A stretch of DNA of 64,000 bases from Cellulomonas sp. Root485 (GTDB lineage: Bacteria; Actinomycetota; Actinomycetes; Actinomycetales; Cellulomonadaceae). The DNA is taken from NCBI RefSeq assembly GCF_001426705.1, contig NZ_LMFC01000001.1:1517355-1581354 (forward strand), given 5' to 3'. Made by a program: the position numbers and the translations under genes. The stretch's first letter is position 1; each line of letters begins with the position of its first letter. A model generated the notes under the pieces. It made no database searches. It saw only the letters and a program-made list of their open reading frames with translations, and was not told the DNA's origin. Below, one piece after another: positions 1 through 7,979 of the stretch.

Positions 1-741
1 ACGGTTGGTGGTCTCGTCGAGGATGCGGACGAGATCTCCCTGCCGCATGCCGGCGAGGTCCGTCTCTCCGGACTGCCGTACCTGCGCGACCAGGGCATAG
101 CCCAGTACCGCGCAGAGCACGCCGGCCACGATCTGCGCCCGGGTCGCCCGCGGCTTGAGAGCCCGGCCCAGGACCGCCCACCCGCTCGGCGGCTCGGCGG
201 GAACCTCGTCGACCGGCGGTGCGAGCTCCGTGACGTCCTGGTCAGCCGGGTCGCGGGGATCTGTGGGGACGAACACCCTGACGTCCCGGGGAGTCACGTC
301 CGGCTCGTCGAGTGCCACCTCCGGCGGACCGCTCCCCTCAGCGGGCTCCGGCTCGTCCGACACGACGAGAGGCAGCGAGTTGGGCTCGTCCGACACCACC
401 GGGGGCAGCGAGTTGGGCTCGTCCGGTACGACCGGCGGCAACGAGTTCGGCTCGTCCGACACGACGGGAGGCAGCGAGTTGGGCTCGTCCGACACGACTG
501 GAGGCAGGGAGTTGGGCTCGTCCGGTACGACCGGCGGCAACCAGTTCGGCTCGTCCGAGACCACCGGGGGCAGCGAGTTGGGCTCGTCCGACACGACTGG
601 AGGCAGGGAGTTGGGCTCGTCCGGTACGACCGGCGGCAACGAGTTGGGCTCGTCCGAGACCACCGGGGGCAGTGAGTTGGGCTCGTCGGCGGGCGGCCGG
701 GAGTCCTGCGCGTCGCGACCCTCCTGCGGCTGCACGGTCAT
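1..741 (-). CDS. DUF881 family protein with repeat-rich N-terminus (partial)
   Basis: The reading frame starts at the ATG at 741, overlapping the stop of the upstream DUF1290 gene (ATGA), and runs off the window start. The first ~15 residues are followed by ten 11-residue units of the type DEPNSLPPVVS, then an acidic linker, a basic stretch (LKPRATRAQ), one membrane helix (IVAGVLCAVLGYALVAQV) and the beginning of the DUF881 domain (DLAGMRQGDLVRILDE). The expected topology is a cytoplasmic repeat tail, one membrane pass and an extracytoplasmic DUF881 domain. The order phosphatidyltransferase, DUF881, DUF1290, DUF881 is a familiar actinobacterial cluster. The molecular function of DUF881 is unknown. 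The C-terminal part is missing. Confidence 0.9.
   Translation of the reverse strand, partial: MTVQPQEGRDAQDSRPPADEPNSLPPVVSDEPNSLPPVVPDEPNSLPPVVSDEPNSLPPVVSDEPNWLPPVVPDEPNSLPPVVSDEPNSLPPVVSDEPNSLPPVVPDEPNSLPPVVSDEPNSLPLVVSDEPEPAEGSGPPEVALDEPDVTPRDVRVFVPTDPRDPADQDVTELAPPVDEVPAEPPSGWAVLGRALKPRATRAQIVAGVLCAVLGYALVAQVRQSGETDLAGMRQGDLVRILDETTNR
350..679. repeat. 33-bp tandem repeat, 10 units, coding
   Basis: Ten uninterrupted 33-bp units lie entirely inside the DUF881 gene and preserve its frame. Each unit encodes DEPNSLPPVV plus S or P. In protein order the last residue follows S-P-S-S-P-S-S-P-S-S, so a 99-bp three-unit period is superimposed. Single variants are W for S in one unit and L for P in the last unit. 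The near identity between units suggests recent expansion by slippage or unequal recombination. Confidence 0.95.
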
Positions 742-1070
742 GCCTTGAACAGGTGACGACGGATCGACGCGGCGTTGGAGAAGATCCGGATGCCGAGCAC
801 GACCACCACGGCGGTCGACAGCTGCGTGCCGACACCGAGCTGGTCGCCGAGGAACACGATCAGCGCGGCGACGACGACGTTGGACATGAAGGAGATGAGG
901 AACACCCGGTCGTCGAAGATCCCGTCGAGCATGGCGCGCAGCCCGCCGAAGAGGGCGTCGAGGGCCGCCACGACCGCGATCGGGAGGTACGGCTGGAGCT
1001 CCAGGGGCACGGTGGGCTGCAGGAGCAGACCTCCGACGACCCCGATGACCAGGCCGATGACTGCGATCAC
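738..1070 (-). CDS. Small basic family protein (DUF1290)
   Basis: This 110-residue integral membrane protein has three hydrophobic segments (about residues 2-17, 27-45 and 57-75) and the family signature around YLPIAVVAALDALFGG and GIFDDRVFLISF. It starts at a GTG at 1070 that overlaps the stop of the upstream DUF881 gene (GTGA), and its own stop overlaps the next ATG, so the cluster looks translationally coupled. The family is common in Gram-positive bacteria; its biochemical role is not established. Length and sequence fit the family well. Confidence 0.93.
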   Translation of the reverse strand: MIAVIGLVIGVVGGLLLQPTVPLELQPYLPIAVVAALDALFGGLRAMLDGIFDDRVFLISFMSNVVVAALIVFLGDQLGVGTQLSTAVVVVLGIRIFSNAASIRRHLFKA

Positions 1071-2008
1071 GTGTCGTCCCTCCCTGTCGGACCAGCAGAC
1101 CCTGCCACACCGGCCTCGTCCGGCGCACCCTCGACTGCCTCGGGCTCCGGCACAGGGGTGACGGGCGCCGTGGGCACCGTCGCGGAGTACATCGTGACGA
1201 GACCCGTCCCGGGCAGCTCGAGCTTGCTCTGCGACGTCAGCTGGACGCCGATGCCCCAGGTCGTGCGCAGCGTCGCCAGGTGCTGTCCGGCGCTGGCGCG
1301 GGCCAGCTCCGTCTGCATGCCGACGGGGTCACCGATGGCCTCCACGGTGTACGGGCTGCTGAGGGCGACCAGGTCGACCAGCACAGCGTCCCCCGCGCTC
1401 CGGATCGCGGTCATCGCGGTGAGGCGCTGTCCGTTCACGGCGATGGCCTCGGCACCGGCGGCCCACAGCCCGTTCACGACGACCTGCAGGTCGACGTCCT
1501 GCACCCGCAGCGACGGGTCCACGTCGTCCGGGTCGTCGGAGGGGGCGTCGGTCAGGACGAGACGCAGCCCGCTGCCGGTGACGGGCATGACCCCGGCCGC
1601 GACCGCATCAGCCTCGATCTGGTCCCGCACAGGCTGGCCCACGTCGCCCAGGAGGTCCTCCTGCAGGGTCGCGATCTCGTTCGTCATCGTGGTGATGTCG
1701 TCCTGGAGCGCCTCCGCCTCCGCGCTGCGCTGCTCGATCTGCGACTCCAGCAGCTCTCGCGCCTCCACGACGGAGGTGGCGGGCTGGCGCAGCGCGACCG
1801 TGGCCGCCGTCGCGCCGAGACCCAGACCGATCGCGAGCACCACGAGGCCGGCGGTCGACCGGCGCGAGCGCCGCGGCTCCGAGCCTGCGGCGCGACGGGC
1901 CGCCGCCTCGGCGTAGCCGGGGTCGAGGGGACGCCGGTAGACCTCGGTGAGGAGCGTCATCGACGCGTCCGGGCTGCGCGGTGGCTCGCCGGACCCGTGC
2001 CGGCTCAT
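1067..2008 (-). CDS. DUF881 family protein
   Basis: The protein has 313 residues. An N-terminal cytoplasmic tail (about 60 residues, arginine-rich RRSRRS) is followed by one membrane helix (STAGLVVLAIGLGLGATAATV), a probable coiled coil (ARELLESQIEQRSAEAEALQ) and the DUF881 domain (GSGLRLVLTDAP through NGLWAAGAEAIAVNGQRL). The ATG at 2008 overlaps the stop of the phosphatidyltransferase gene, which decides the start. The C-terminal ~40 residues are rich in proline and glutamate. It is the first of two DUF881 proteins flanking the DUF1290 gene. Function is unknown; a cell-envelope or division-associated role is only a guess from gene order in related genomes. Confidence 0.92.
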   Translation of the reverse strand: MSRHGSGEPPRSPDASMTLLTEVYRRPLDPGYAEAAARRAAGSEPRRSRRSTAGLVVLAIGLGLGATAATVALRQPATSVVEARELLESQIEQRSAEAEALQDDITTMTNEIATLQEDLLGDVGQPVRDQIEADAVAAGVMPVTGSGLRLVLTDAPSDDPDDVDPSLRVQDVDLQVVVNGLWAAGAEAIAVNGQRLTAMTAIRSAGDAVLVDLVALSSPYTVEAIGDPVGMQTELARASAGQHLATLRTTWGIGVQLTSQSKLELPGTGLVTMYSATVPTAPVTPVPEPEAVEGAPDEAGVAGSAGPTGRDDT

Positions 2009-2604
2009 GCGGCGTCCGCCTGCGTGCGCAGGAGGTGGCGCGCCTGGGTGAGGTAGACGGCGGCGGAGAACCAGTACAGCGCGACGCCCCACAGCGCGCA
2101 GGCCCACCCCACGACGCCGGCGACCGTGCCGACCCACGAGTCCCACTGCGCGAGCAGGAGCAGCGGGAAGGCGTAGAGGAGCGCGAACGTGCCGGCCTTG
2201 CCCGCGAGGTGCACCTGGAGAGGGGCGTAGCCCGCCTTGGCCAGCACGACGAGCATCACGGCGAGCACCACGTCGCGCAGGACCAGGACCCCGAGGAGCC
2301 ACCACGGCACGACGCCGCTCCAGGCGAGGGCGACGAGCGTCACGATGATGAAGAGGCGGTCCGCGGCGGGGTCCAGGAGCTGACCGAGCCGGGAGACCTG
2401 GCCGAGCCGACGCGCGAGCACGCCGTCGAGCCAGTCGCTGGCGCCGGAGACCGCGAGCACCGCGACCGCCCAGCCGTCGTGGCCACGCACGATCAGCAGC
2501 GCGAACACGGGGACCAGAAGGAGCCGCACGAGGCTGATGACGTTGGGGACGGTCAGCACACGTGTGGAGACGACGTCGTTGCTCGCCACTGCCTCCCCCG
2601 TCAC
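2005..2604 (-). CDS. CDP-alcohol phosphatidyltransferase family protein
   Basis: This 199-residue polytopic membrane enzyme carries the diagnostic motif D-x2-DG-x2-AR-x8-G-x3-D-x3-D, visible as SDWLDGVLARRL followed by GQLLDPAADRL (about residues 56-85). These aspartates bind metal and the CDP-alcohol. The family transfers a phosphatidyl group from CDP-diacylglycerol to an alcohol such as glycerol-3-phosphate or inositol phosphate. Sequence alone does not fix the acceptor; PgsA-like phosphatidylglycerophosphate synthesis is the most likely. It heads the minus-strand cluster with both DUF881 genes. Confidence 0.9.
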   Translation of the reverse strand: MTGEAVASNDVVSTRVLTVPNVISLVRLLLVPVFALLIVRGHDGWAVAVLAVSGASDWLDGVLARRLGQVSRLGQLLDPAADRLFIIVTLVALAWSGVVPWWLLGVLVLRDVVLAVMLVVLAKAGYAPLQVHLAGKAGTFALLYAFPLLLLAQWDSWVGTVAGVVGWACALWGVALYWFSAAVYLTQARHLLRTQADAA

Positions 2605-2696
2605 CGTCTCTCGTCCTGGCGGCGTCGATCCTATGCGGCCGCAGACTCCGCTCTGTCGTCGGCGCGCCCTCGGCTGCGGCGCCGGGACGGTGGTGC

Positions 2697-2702
2697 GACA
2701 GT
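2697..2702 (+). promoter_or_regulatory. Candidate -10 (GACAGT) for a leaderless transcript
   Basis: GACAGT ends 6 nt before the ATG at 2709. That is the spacing expected if transcription starts on the A of the start codon, and no Shine-Dalgarno sequence is present. The same geometry recurs at five other genes in this window. Confidence 0.35.
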
Positions 2703-2708
2703 TCTGGG

Positions 2709-3122
2709 ATGGTGCACCGCAACGATCCCGACGTCATCACCCGTGTGCTGACGTCCTCGGGACGGTGGGCGGTCGTCGGTCTGTCGACCAACACCTCGCG
2801 CGCGGCGTACGGCGTCGCCAAGTACCTCCAGTCCATCGGGCACGAGATCGTGCCCGTCCACCCGCAGGCACCGACCGTGCACGGGGCGGCGGGCGTGCGC
2901 TCGCTCGCCGACGTCGACGGTCCGGTGGACGTGGTGGACGTGTTCGTGAACAGCTCGCTGGCCGGCGACGTGGTCGACCAGGCCGTCGCGATCGGCGCAA
3001 GGGCCGTGTGGCTGCAGCTCGGGGTCGTGGACGAGGCCGCGGCGGAGCGTGCGCGTGCCGCCGGGCTGGACGTCGTGATGGACGCGTGCCCGGCGATCGA
3101 GGGTCCGCGCCGCGGCCTGTGA
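2709..3122 (+). CDS. CoA-binding domain protein (YccU-like)
   Basis: The 137-residue protein is a single Rossmann-type CoA-binding domain: RWAVVGLSTNTSRAAYGVAKYL, then IVPVHPQAPTVHG, then VDVVDVFVNSS and the terminal DACPAIEGPR. The ATG at 2709 was chosen because the homologous region begins right after it and a -10-like element lies 6 nt upstream; longer forms have no support. Proteins of this family bind CoA or a similar nucleotide and usually stand alone; the physiological role is unclear. It is a monocistronic gene between two oppositely oriented blocks. Confidence 0.88.
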   Translation: MVHRNDPDVITRVLTSSGRWAVVGLSTNTSRAAYGVAKYLQSIGHEIVPVHPQAPTVHGAAGVRSLADVDGPVDVVDVFVNSSLAGDVVDQAVAIGARAVWLQLGVVDEAAAERARAAGLDVVMDACPAIEGPRRGL

Positions 3123-3175
3123 CGTTGTGCGCGACGTCACCTGGCACCTCTCTGCCGACATGGACGTGCGACCGG

Positions 3176-3380
3176 TAGACTCCTCCACGAATCTGGAGTT
3201 CGTCGCGTCCCCCTTCGAGGCGTCGCCACCACCGCTGAGCCGGTCGGGGCCCGCCTCGCGTCGTGTGGTCTAGGCATCGCGTGAGCGGTTGCCGCTGGGT
3301 GGTCCGGGGCTGCGACCCGCTGTTCGCCGACCCGGTGCACGGTTCAGGGCTCCGCCCCGCGATGATCGGTTCCTCAATTC
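3176..3380 (+). promoter_or_regulatory. Candidate promoter and ~190-nt leader of the helicase gene
   Basis: A good actinobacterial -10 (TAGACT, 3176-3181) lies about 200 bp upstream of the helicase ATG with no convincing -35. The intervening sequence has no reading frame and would form a long 5' untranslated leader. Long leaders are frequent on DEAD-box helicase mRNAs and can be autoregulatory; here that is inference only. Confidence 0.35.
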
Positions 3381-5159
3381 ATGAGCTCTGCCCTGTCCTC
3401 TGTGCCCGCTGTGCCCTCTGACGCTCCTCAGATCCCCGCTGACGCCACCTTCGCCGACCTCGGTCTGCCGCCGGCCCTCGAGGCCGCGATCTCCGACCTC
3501 GGCTTCACCGTCCCGTCCGCCATCCAGTCCCAGGCAGTCCCCGCGCTGCTGAGCGGCCGTGACATCGTCGGCGTCGCCCAGACCGGCACCGGCAAGACCG
3601 CCGCGTTCGGCCTGCCGCTCCTGGCCGCCATCGACTACGACCTGCCGGCCGTCCAGGCCGTCGTGCTGACCCCGACGCGCGAGCTCGCGATGCAGGTGGC
3701 CGACGCCATCCAGTCGTTCGCGACGCACCTGCCGGGCCTGAACGTGCTCGCCGTGTACGGCGGGTCGCCGTTCCTCCCGCAGCAGCGCGCGCTGTCCCGC
3801 GGTGCACAGGTCGTCGTCGGGACGCCCGGCCGTGTCCTCGACCACCTCGACCGCCGCACGCTGAAGATGGACAACGTCCGCTTCCTCGTGCTGGACGAGG
3901 CCGACGAGATGCTGCGCATGGGCTTCGCCGAGGACGTCGACAAGGTGCTCTCGGCCGCTCCCCGCGAGCGTCAGGTCGCCCTGTTCTCCGCCACGATGCC
4001 GCCGCAGATCCGCCGCGTCGCCGAGCAGCACCTGAACCGCCCGGTCGAGATCACGGTCTCGCGTCAGGCGTCCACCGTGACCAGCGTCCGGCAGACCTAC
4101 GCCGTCGTGCCGCACCGGCACAAGACCGGCGCGCTCGCCCGCGTCCTCGCCGTGTCCCCGGCCGACGCGGCGATCGTGTTCGTCCGCACCCGCGGTGCGG
4201 CCGAGGAGGTCGGCAGCGCGCTGATCGAGCGCGGCATCTCTGCTGCGTACATCTCCGGTGACGTGGCCCAGACCGAGCGCGAGAAGATCGTCGACCGCCT
4301 ACGCACGGGGGCGCTCGACGTCCTCGTCGCCACCGACGTCGCGGCGCGCGGTCTCGACGTCGACCGCATCGGTCTCGTCGTCAACTTCGACGTGCCGCGC
4401 GAGCCGGAGACGTACGTGCACCGCATCGGGCGCACCGGCCGCGCCGGGCGCGAGGGCGAGGCCCTGTCGTTCGTCACGCCGTCCGAGCAGTCCCGCCTGC
4501 GCCAGATCGAGCGCACGACGCGGCAGTCGCTGCTGCAGGTCGAGATCCCCTCGCCGGCCGAGGTCTCCGCCCACCGGGTGCAGACCCTGCTCGCCCGCAC
4601 AGGTGCGCGAGCCGAGCTGGACCGCCTGGACCTGTACCGCGAGGCCATCGCGGTGCACCTCGCCCAGAACCCGGACGTCGACCCGTTCGAGCTGCTCGCC
4701 GTGGTGACCGCCCTGGCCGTGGGCGACGAGGGCCCCGTGGCCGTCCAGCACGGCGACGACCTCGACGACGCCCTCTCGCGCGCCCACCTGACCGGTGGCA
4801 GCGACCGCGGCAACGACCGGCCCGAGCGCGGCGAGCGTCGTCGCTCCGACACGCACGTCGCCGGTGGCGCGCCGCGGTGGCGCGTCGCCGTCGGGCACCG
4901 TGACGGCCTCCAGCCGGGTGCCCTCGTCGGCGCGCTCACGGGCGAGGGTGGCCTGACCGGCAAGGACGTCGGCAAGATCGACATCTTCGGCAGCTTCGCG
5001 CTCGTCGACATCCCGGCCGGGCTCTCCGCCGACGTGATCGACCGCCTCGCCCGCACGCGGGTCGCCGGCCGTCCGCTGCGCATCCGTCTCGACCAGGGAC
5101 CCCGCCCGGGTCACGGCGCCTCGCGCCCGACGCACGGCCCGGCTCGCGGCCGCAGCTGA
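3381..5159 (+). CDS. deaD: DEAD-box ATP-dependent RNA helicase
   Basis: At 592 residues it has every helicase landmark in order: a Q-motif region (ATFADLGLPPALEAAISDLGF and SAIQSQAVP), Walker A AQTGTGKT (about residue 66), PTRELA, the GG and TPGR motifs, DEAD in VLDEADEML, SAT, and the C-terminal motifs ARGLDV and HRIGRTGRAG. A linker of ~90 residues is followed by a DbpA/CsdA-type RNA-binding domain (about residues 490-570, GKIDIFGSFALVDIP). It unwinds structured RNA, probably in ribosome assembly or cold adaptation. It ends just before a strong terminator and appears monocistronic. Confidence 0.95.
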   Translation: MSSALSSVPAVPSDAPQIPADATFADLGLPPALEAAISDLGFTVPSAIQSQAVPALLSGRDIVGVAQTGTGKTAAFGLPLLAAIDYDLPAVQAVVLTPTRELAMQVADAIQSFATHLPGLNVLAVYGGSPFLPQQRALSRGAQVVVGTPGRVLDHLDRRTLKMDNVRFLVLDEADEMLRMGFAEDVDKVLSAAPRERQVALFSATMPPQIRRVAEQHLNRPVEITVSRQASTVTSVRQTYAVVPHRHKTGALARVLAVSPADAAIVFVRTRGAAEEVGSALIERGISAAYISGDVAQTEREKIVDRLRTGALDVLVATDVAARGLDVDRIGLVVNFDVPREPETYVHRIGRTGRAGREGEALSFVTPSEQSRLRQIERTTRQSLLQVEIPSPAEVSAHRVQTLLARTGARAELDRLDLYREAIAVHLAQNPDVDPFELLAVVTALAVGDEGPVAVQHGDDLDDALSRAHLTGGSDRGNDRPERGERRRSDTHVAGGAPRWRVAVGHRDGLQPGALVGALTGEGGLTGKDVGKIDIFGSFALVDIPAGLSADVIDRLARTRVAGRPLRIRLDQGPRPGHGASRPTHGPARGRS

Positions 5160-5162
5160 CGA

Positions 5163-5212
5163 GCACGACCACGCCCCTGTCTCCCGGCAACCGGGAGGCA
5201 GGGGCGTCGTGC
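5163..5212 (+). terminator. Strong stem-loop after the helicase gene
   Basis: A GC-rich hairpin (GCCCCTG and CTCCCGG paired with CCGGGAG and CAGGGGC around a CAA loop) is extended by the outer pairs GCACGA/TCGTGC. It lies between two convergent genes and probably terminates both. Confidence 0.85.
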
Positions 5213-5217
5213 TGTCC

Positions 5218-7908
5218 CTATCGCAGGACGGACCCGGACCGGCCTTGCCGGGAGGCGCCGCGCAGCAGGGTGATGTCCGCCTCACGGAGCACCTCGCCCA
5301 CGTCCCGGAACCCGCGGATGCTGCCGAGGACGCCGATGGCGAGCCGGGAGCCGAGCTCCTGCCGCAGCTGGTCGAGCAGGAGCGAGAGCCGAGCGGGCAC
5401 CCCGCCGGGGCCGACGTCGTCCAGCAGCACCACGAAGTCGTCCTCCGCGATGCGTGCGGGGGTGTCTCCCTCGCGCAGCGGCCGACGCAGGCGCCGGACC
5501 AGCTCACGGTGCAGGTCGAGGCGTGCGTCGCTGTCCGACTCGAGCCGTCCCTGCGTCGGGATCGACGGGCCGTCGACCACCCGGACGAGGGCGAGCGCGC
5601 AGTCGTAGCCGGGGGAACGTCGGGTCCGCAGCACGGCGGCCCCGAGCCGGTCGAGGAACAGCAGCCGGTTCACCAGGCCCGTCTCCGGATCGCGCAGAGC
5701 GTCACGCTGCAGGGCGATCTCCTGCTCCTTGCGCTCCGTCACGTCCACCAGCGCACCGACGAGGCGCGCCGGGCAGCCGGCGTCGTCCAGCACGGTGACC
5801 GCGCGACACAGCATCCACCGGTAGTCGCCGGACGACGTCCGGACGCGGTGCTCGAGCTCGAGCGGCGAGCCGGCGCCGGCCAGCTGCGAGGCGATCGACG
5901 CCGACAGCTCATCGCGGTCGGCGGGGTGCACGCGTTCGAGCCACTCCCCCGGCGAGTCGCCGATGACGTCGTCGTCGTAGCCCAGCGTCTGCTTCCAGCG
6001 TGGCGAGTAGTACACCGTGCCGGCCGAGACGTCCCAGTCCCACGTCCCGTCGTGCGCGGCCATGGACGCCAGCGCGTACCGCTCCTCGCTCGCCCGCACC
6101 GTGTCGGCCAGAGACCGTTCCCGGGCAGCTGCCTGCTCCAGCGCGCGGCGCTGCTCGCGCAGGTTGGCCAGCAGCCGCTCCTGGTCGAGGGCGACCGCCA
6201 GCAGCGCGGCCCAGTGGTTGAACCGGTCCCGCGCGCTGGTGGCCCGTGTCTCCACGGTGCCGTCGATGGCGAGCAGACCCCAGTCGCTGCCACCGAAGGT
6301 CACCGGGACAACGAACGTCAGCTCGTTGGACCCGACCGTGCCCGCACGCGTGAGAGCAGCCGGCGGGAACTGGCTGGCGGTCGTCCGCACGCCGACCAGG
6401 CGCGAGAGGGTGCCGGAGGTGTCGTGCACACCGACGATCTCCATCTCGCGGTCCCCCGGCCCTCGGTCCGCCCCGAGCCACAGCCCGAGACAGGCGTGGC
6501 CGCGGACACCGCGCGGGAGCCAGCCCAGCGCGCGAGGGCTGGCCCCGTCGCCGCGCAGGAGGTCCATGTCGACCTCGTACTGGTCCACGATCGTGCGCTC
6601 GAGCTGGCCGCTGCGCGCCAGCATGGCGCGGGTGCAGCCCTTGGTCAGGGCGAGGAGCACCTCGGTGACGGCGCGACGGACGGCAGTCTCGTGCTCCGGA
6701 CGCGAGAGCGCTTCCACCACGTCAGCCTCCACCCCACGCAGGCAGAGAACCAGCTGTTCGAGCGCCTCGGGGTGCGGTTGCATCGCGGACGTGACGTCGG
6801 CGAGCCGGGCGAGAGTGGCGGTGCCGGGGACCGACCCGCGCTCCGCCGCCGTCTCGATGGGCTCCACGACGGCGTGCCACCACGTCTCGCGCGGCGCCAC
6901 ACCGGTCCGTCGCGCGCCGCCCACGCCGGTGGGACCGACGAACGCGGTGCCCGCGAGGGCGCGCAGCACCTGGTAGCCGCTCCGGCTGCCCGCGCCGGAC
7001 CCTGCCGCTGGTGCCGACCGGGCGGACTCGGTGCAGCCGCACGACTCGCGCAGGACGAGCGTGGACGGGGCGCGGTACTCGCCGCCGGGGACGTCCTCAC
7101 CGCGCATCCGGGACAGCAGCAGGGACACCGCCGTCTCGCCGACACGGTCGTAGTGCGCGTCGACCGTCGACAGCCGGGGCGTCACCCGAGCCCCGGAGTC
7201 GGCGTGGTCGAACCCGATCACGGCCTGGTCCCGCGGGAGCACGAGGCCGGCGGCCCGCAGCGCGCGCTGGAAGCCGATCGCGTTCCGGTCCGTCGCCGCG
7301 ATCACCGCGGTCGTCGGGGACCCGGCAGCGAGCATGCGGGCAGCGGCGTCCGCGCCCCCCTGCTCGTGGTTGTCCGAGGACTCGTAGATCCAGCCGTCCG
7401 GAGGCTCGATGCCGTGGTCGGCGAGCGTCGCGCGGTAGGCGGCGAACCGCTCACGCATGTCGCGCTGCGTCAGGCAGCCGACGAAGCCGATCGCCGTGTG
7501 ACCGTGCCCGAGGAGGTGCTCGACGGCTGCGCGCACCCCGCCGAGGTTGTCGGGCAGGACGACCGCGTCGTCGCCGGACTGCGGCTCCTCGCTCACGAGC
7601 ACGAGAGGCAGCCCCCACTGCTGCACCGACGCCAGCCGGTCGCTGCGCAGCGCCTTGCCGACCACGACGAGGCCGTCGACGGCACCGAGGGCCACGGGCG
7701 CGTCGAGGATCGACTCGTCCGGGTACCTCTCCCTGTCGAGCCCCGCCGGGTACGTCTGCACCGCGACCACGCGATGTCCGGCCGCCCGTGCTGCTCGTGC
7801 CACCCCCGCGATCAGGGCTCCGAAGTAGAACCCGCCGACCACCGGCGAGAGCACACCGATGGTCCGTCTCGCCGTCGGTGAGACCGGTCCGCGCCGCACT
7901 GTTCCCAT
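5218..7908 (-). CDS. Sugar-receptor-like / GAF-like / PAS / degenerate GGDEF sensor protein
   Basis: The 896-residue protein begins like a LacI-family effector domain without the HTH (TIGVLSPVVGGFYFGALIAG, about residues 15-290). A central GAF-like region follows (GGSDWGLLAIDG, around residue 540), then a helical linker, a PAS/PAC domain (about 600-735, DGTWDWDVSAG through VDVTERK) and a GGDEF-like domain whose signature is eroded to AEDDF, so diguanylate cyclase activity is doubtful. No membrane helix is seen, so it should be cytoplasmic. The ATG at 7908 was chosen because GAGGGA sits upstream; longer in-frame starts (7953, 7974) lack support. It is divergent from a LacI regulator and near cellulases, suggesting a soluble sugar-responsive signalling role. 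Confidence 0.8.
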   Translation of the reverse strand: MGTVRRGPVSPTARRTIGVLSPVVGGFYFGALIAGVARAARAAGHRVVAVQTYPAGLDRERYPDESILDAPVALGAVDGLVVVGKALRSDRLASVQQWGLPLVLVSEEPQSGDDAVVLPDNLGGVRAAVEHLLGHGHTAIGFVGCLTQRDMRERFAAYRATLADHGIEPPDGWIYESSDNHEQGGADAAARMLAAGSPTTAVIAATDRNAIGFQRALRAAGLVLPRDQAVIGFDHADSGARVTPRLSTVDAHYDRVGETAVSLLLSRMRGEDVPGGEYRAPSTLVLRESCGCTESARSAPAAGSGAGSRSGYQVLRALAGTAFVGPTGVGGARRTGVAPRETWWHAVVEPIETAAERGSVPGTATLARLADVTSAMQPHPEALEQLVLCLRGVEADVVEALSRPEHETAVRRAVTEVLLALTKGCTRAMLARSGQLERTIVDQYEVDMDLLRGDGASPRALGWLPRGVRGHACLGLWLGADRGPGDREMEIVGVHDTSGTLSRLVGVRTTASQFPPAALTRAGTVGSNELTFVVPVTFGGSDWGLLAIDGTVETRATSARDRFNHWAALLAVALDQERLLANLREQRRALEQAAARERSLADTVRASEERYALASMAAHDGTWDWDVSAGTVYYSPRWKQTLGYDDDVIGDSPGEWLERVHPADRDELSASIASQLAGAGSPLELEHRVRTSSGDYRWMLCRAVTVLDDAGCPARLVGALVDVTERKEQEIALQRDALRDPETGLVNRLLFLDRLGAAVLRTRRSPGYDCALALVRVVDGPSIPTQGRLESDSDARLDLHRELVRRLRRPLREGDTPARIAEDDFVVLLDDVGPGGVPARLSLLLDQLRQELGSRLAIGVLGSIRGFRDVGEVLREADITLLRGASRQGRSGSVLR

Positions 7909-7979
7909 GACCCCACATCCCTCGCCCACGTCGTCGGAGCCGAGATGATGCATTTCACCCGCATCGGGCGACACACTAG

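Noticed and set aside
350..679. Regular 33-bp repeats as a possible CRISPR array
   Set aside because: Units abut without spacers and encode an in-frame 11-residue protein repeat on the minus strand.
155..1916. Long plus-strand frames rich in GSSDTTGG or RPTRREAASW
   Set aside because: They are antisense shadows of the repeat in the DUF881 gene; the minus-strand genes have recognisable domains and coupled starts.
2631..3188. Minus-strand frame opposite the CoA-binding gene
   Set aside because: No recognisable domain; the plus strand gives a complete CoA-binding domain.
3123..3380. Possible tRNA or known ncRNA in the helicase leader
   Set aside because: No GGTTCGA-type T-arm and no cloverleaf could be drawn.
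5218..7908. Active diguanylate cyclase assignment for the PAS protein
   Set aside because: The GG(D/E)EF site reads AEDDF, so cyclase activity cannot be claimed.
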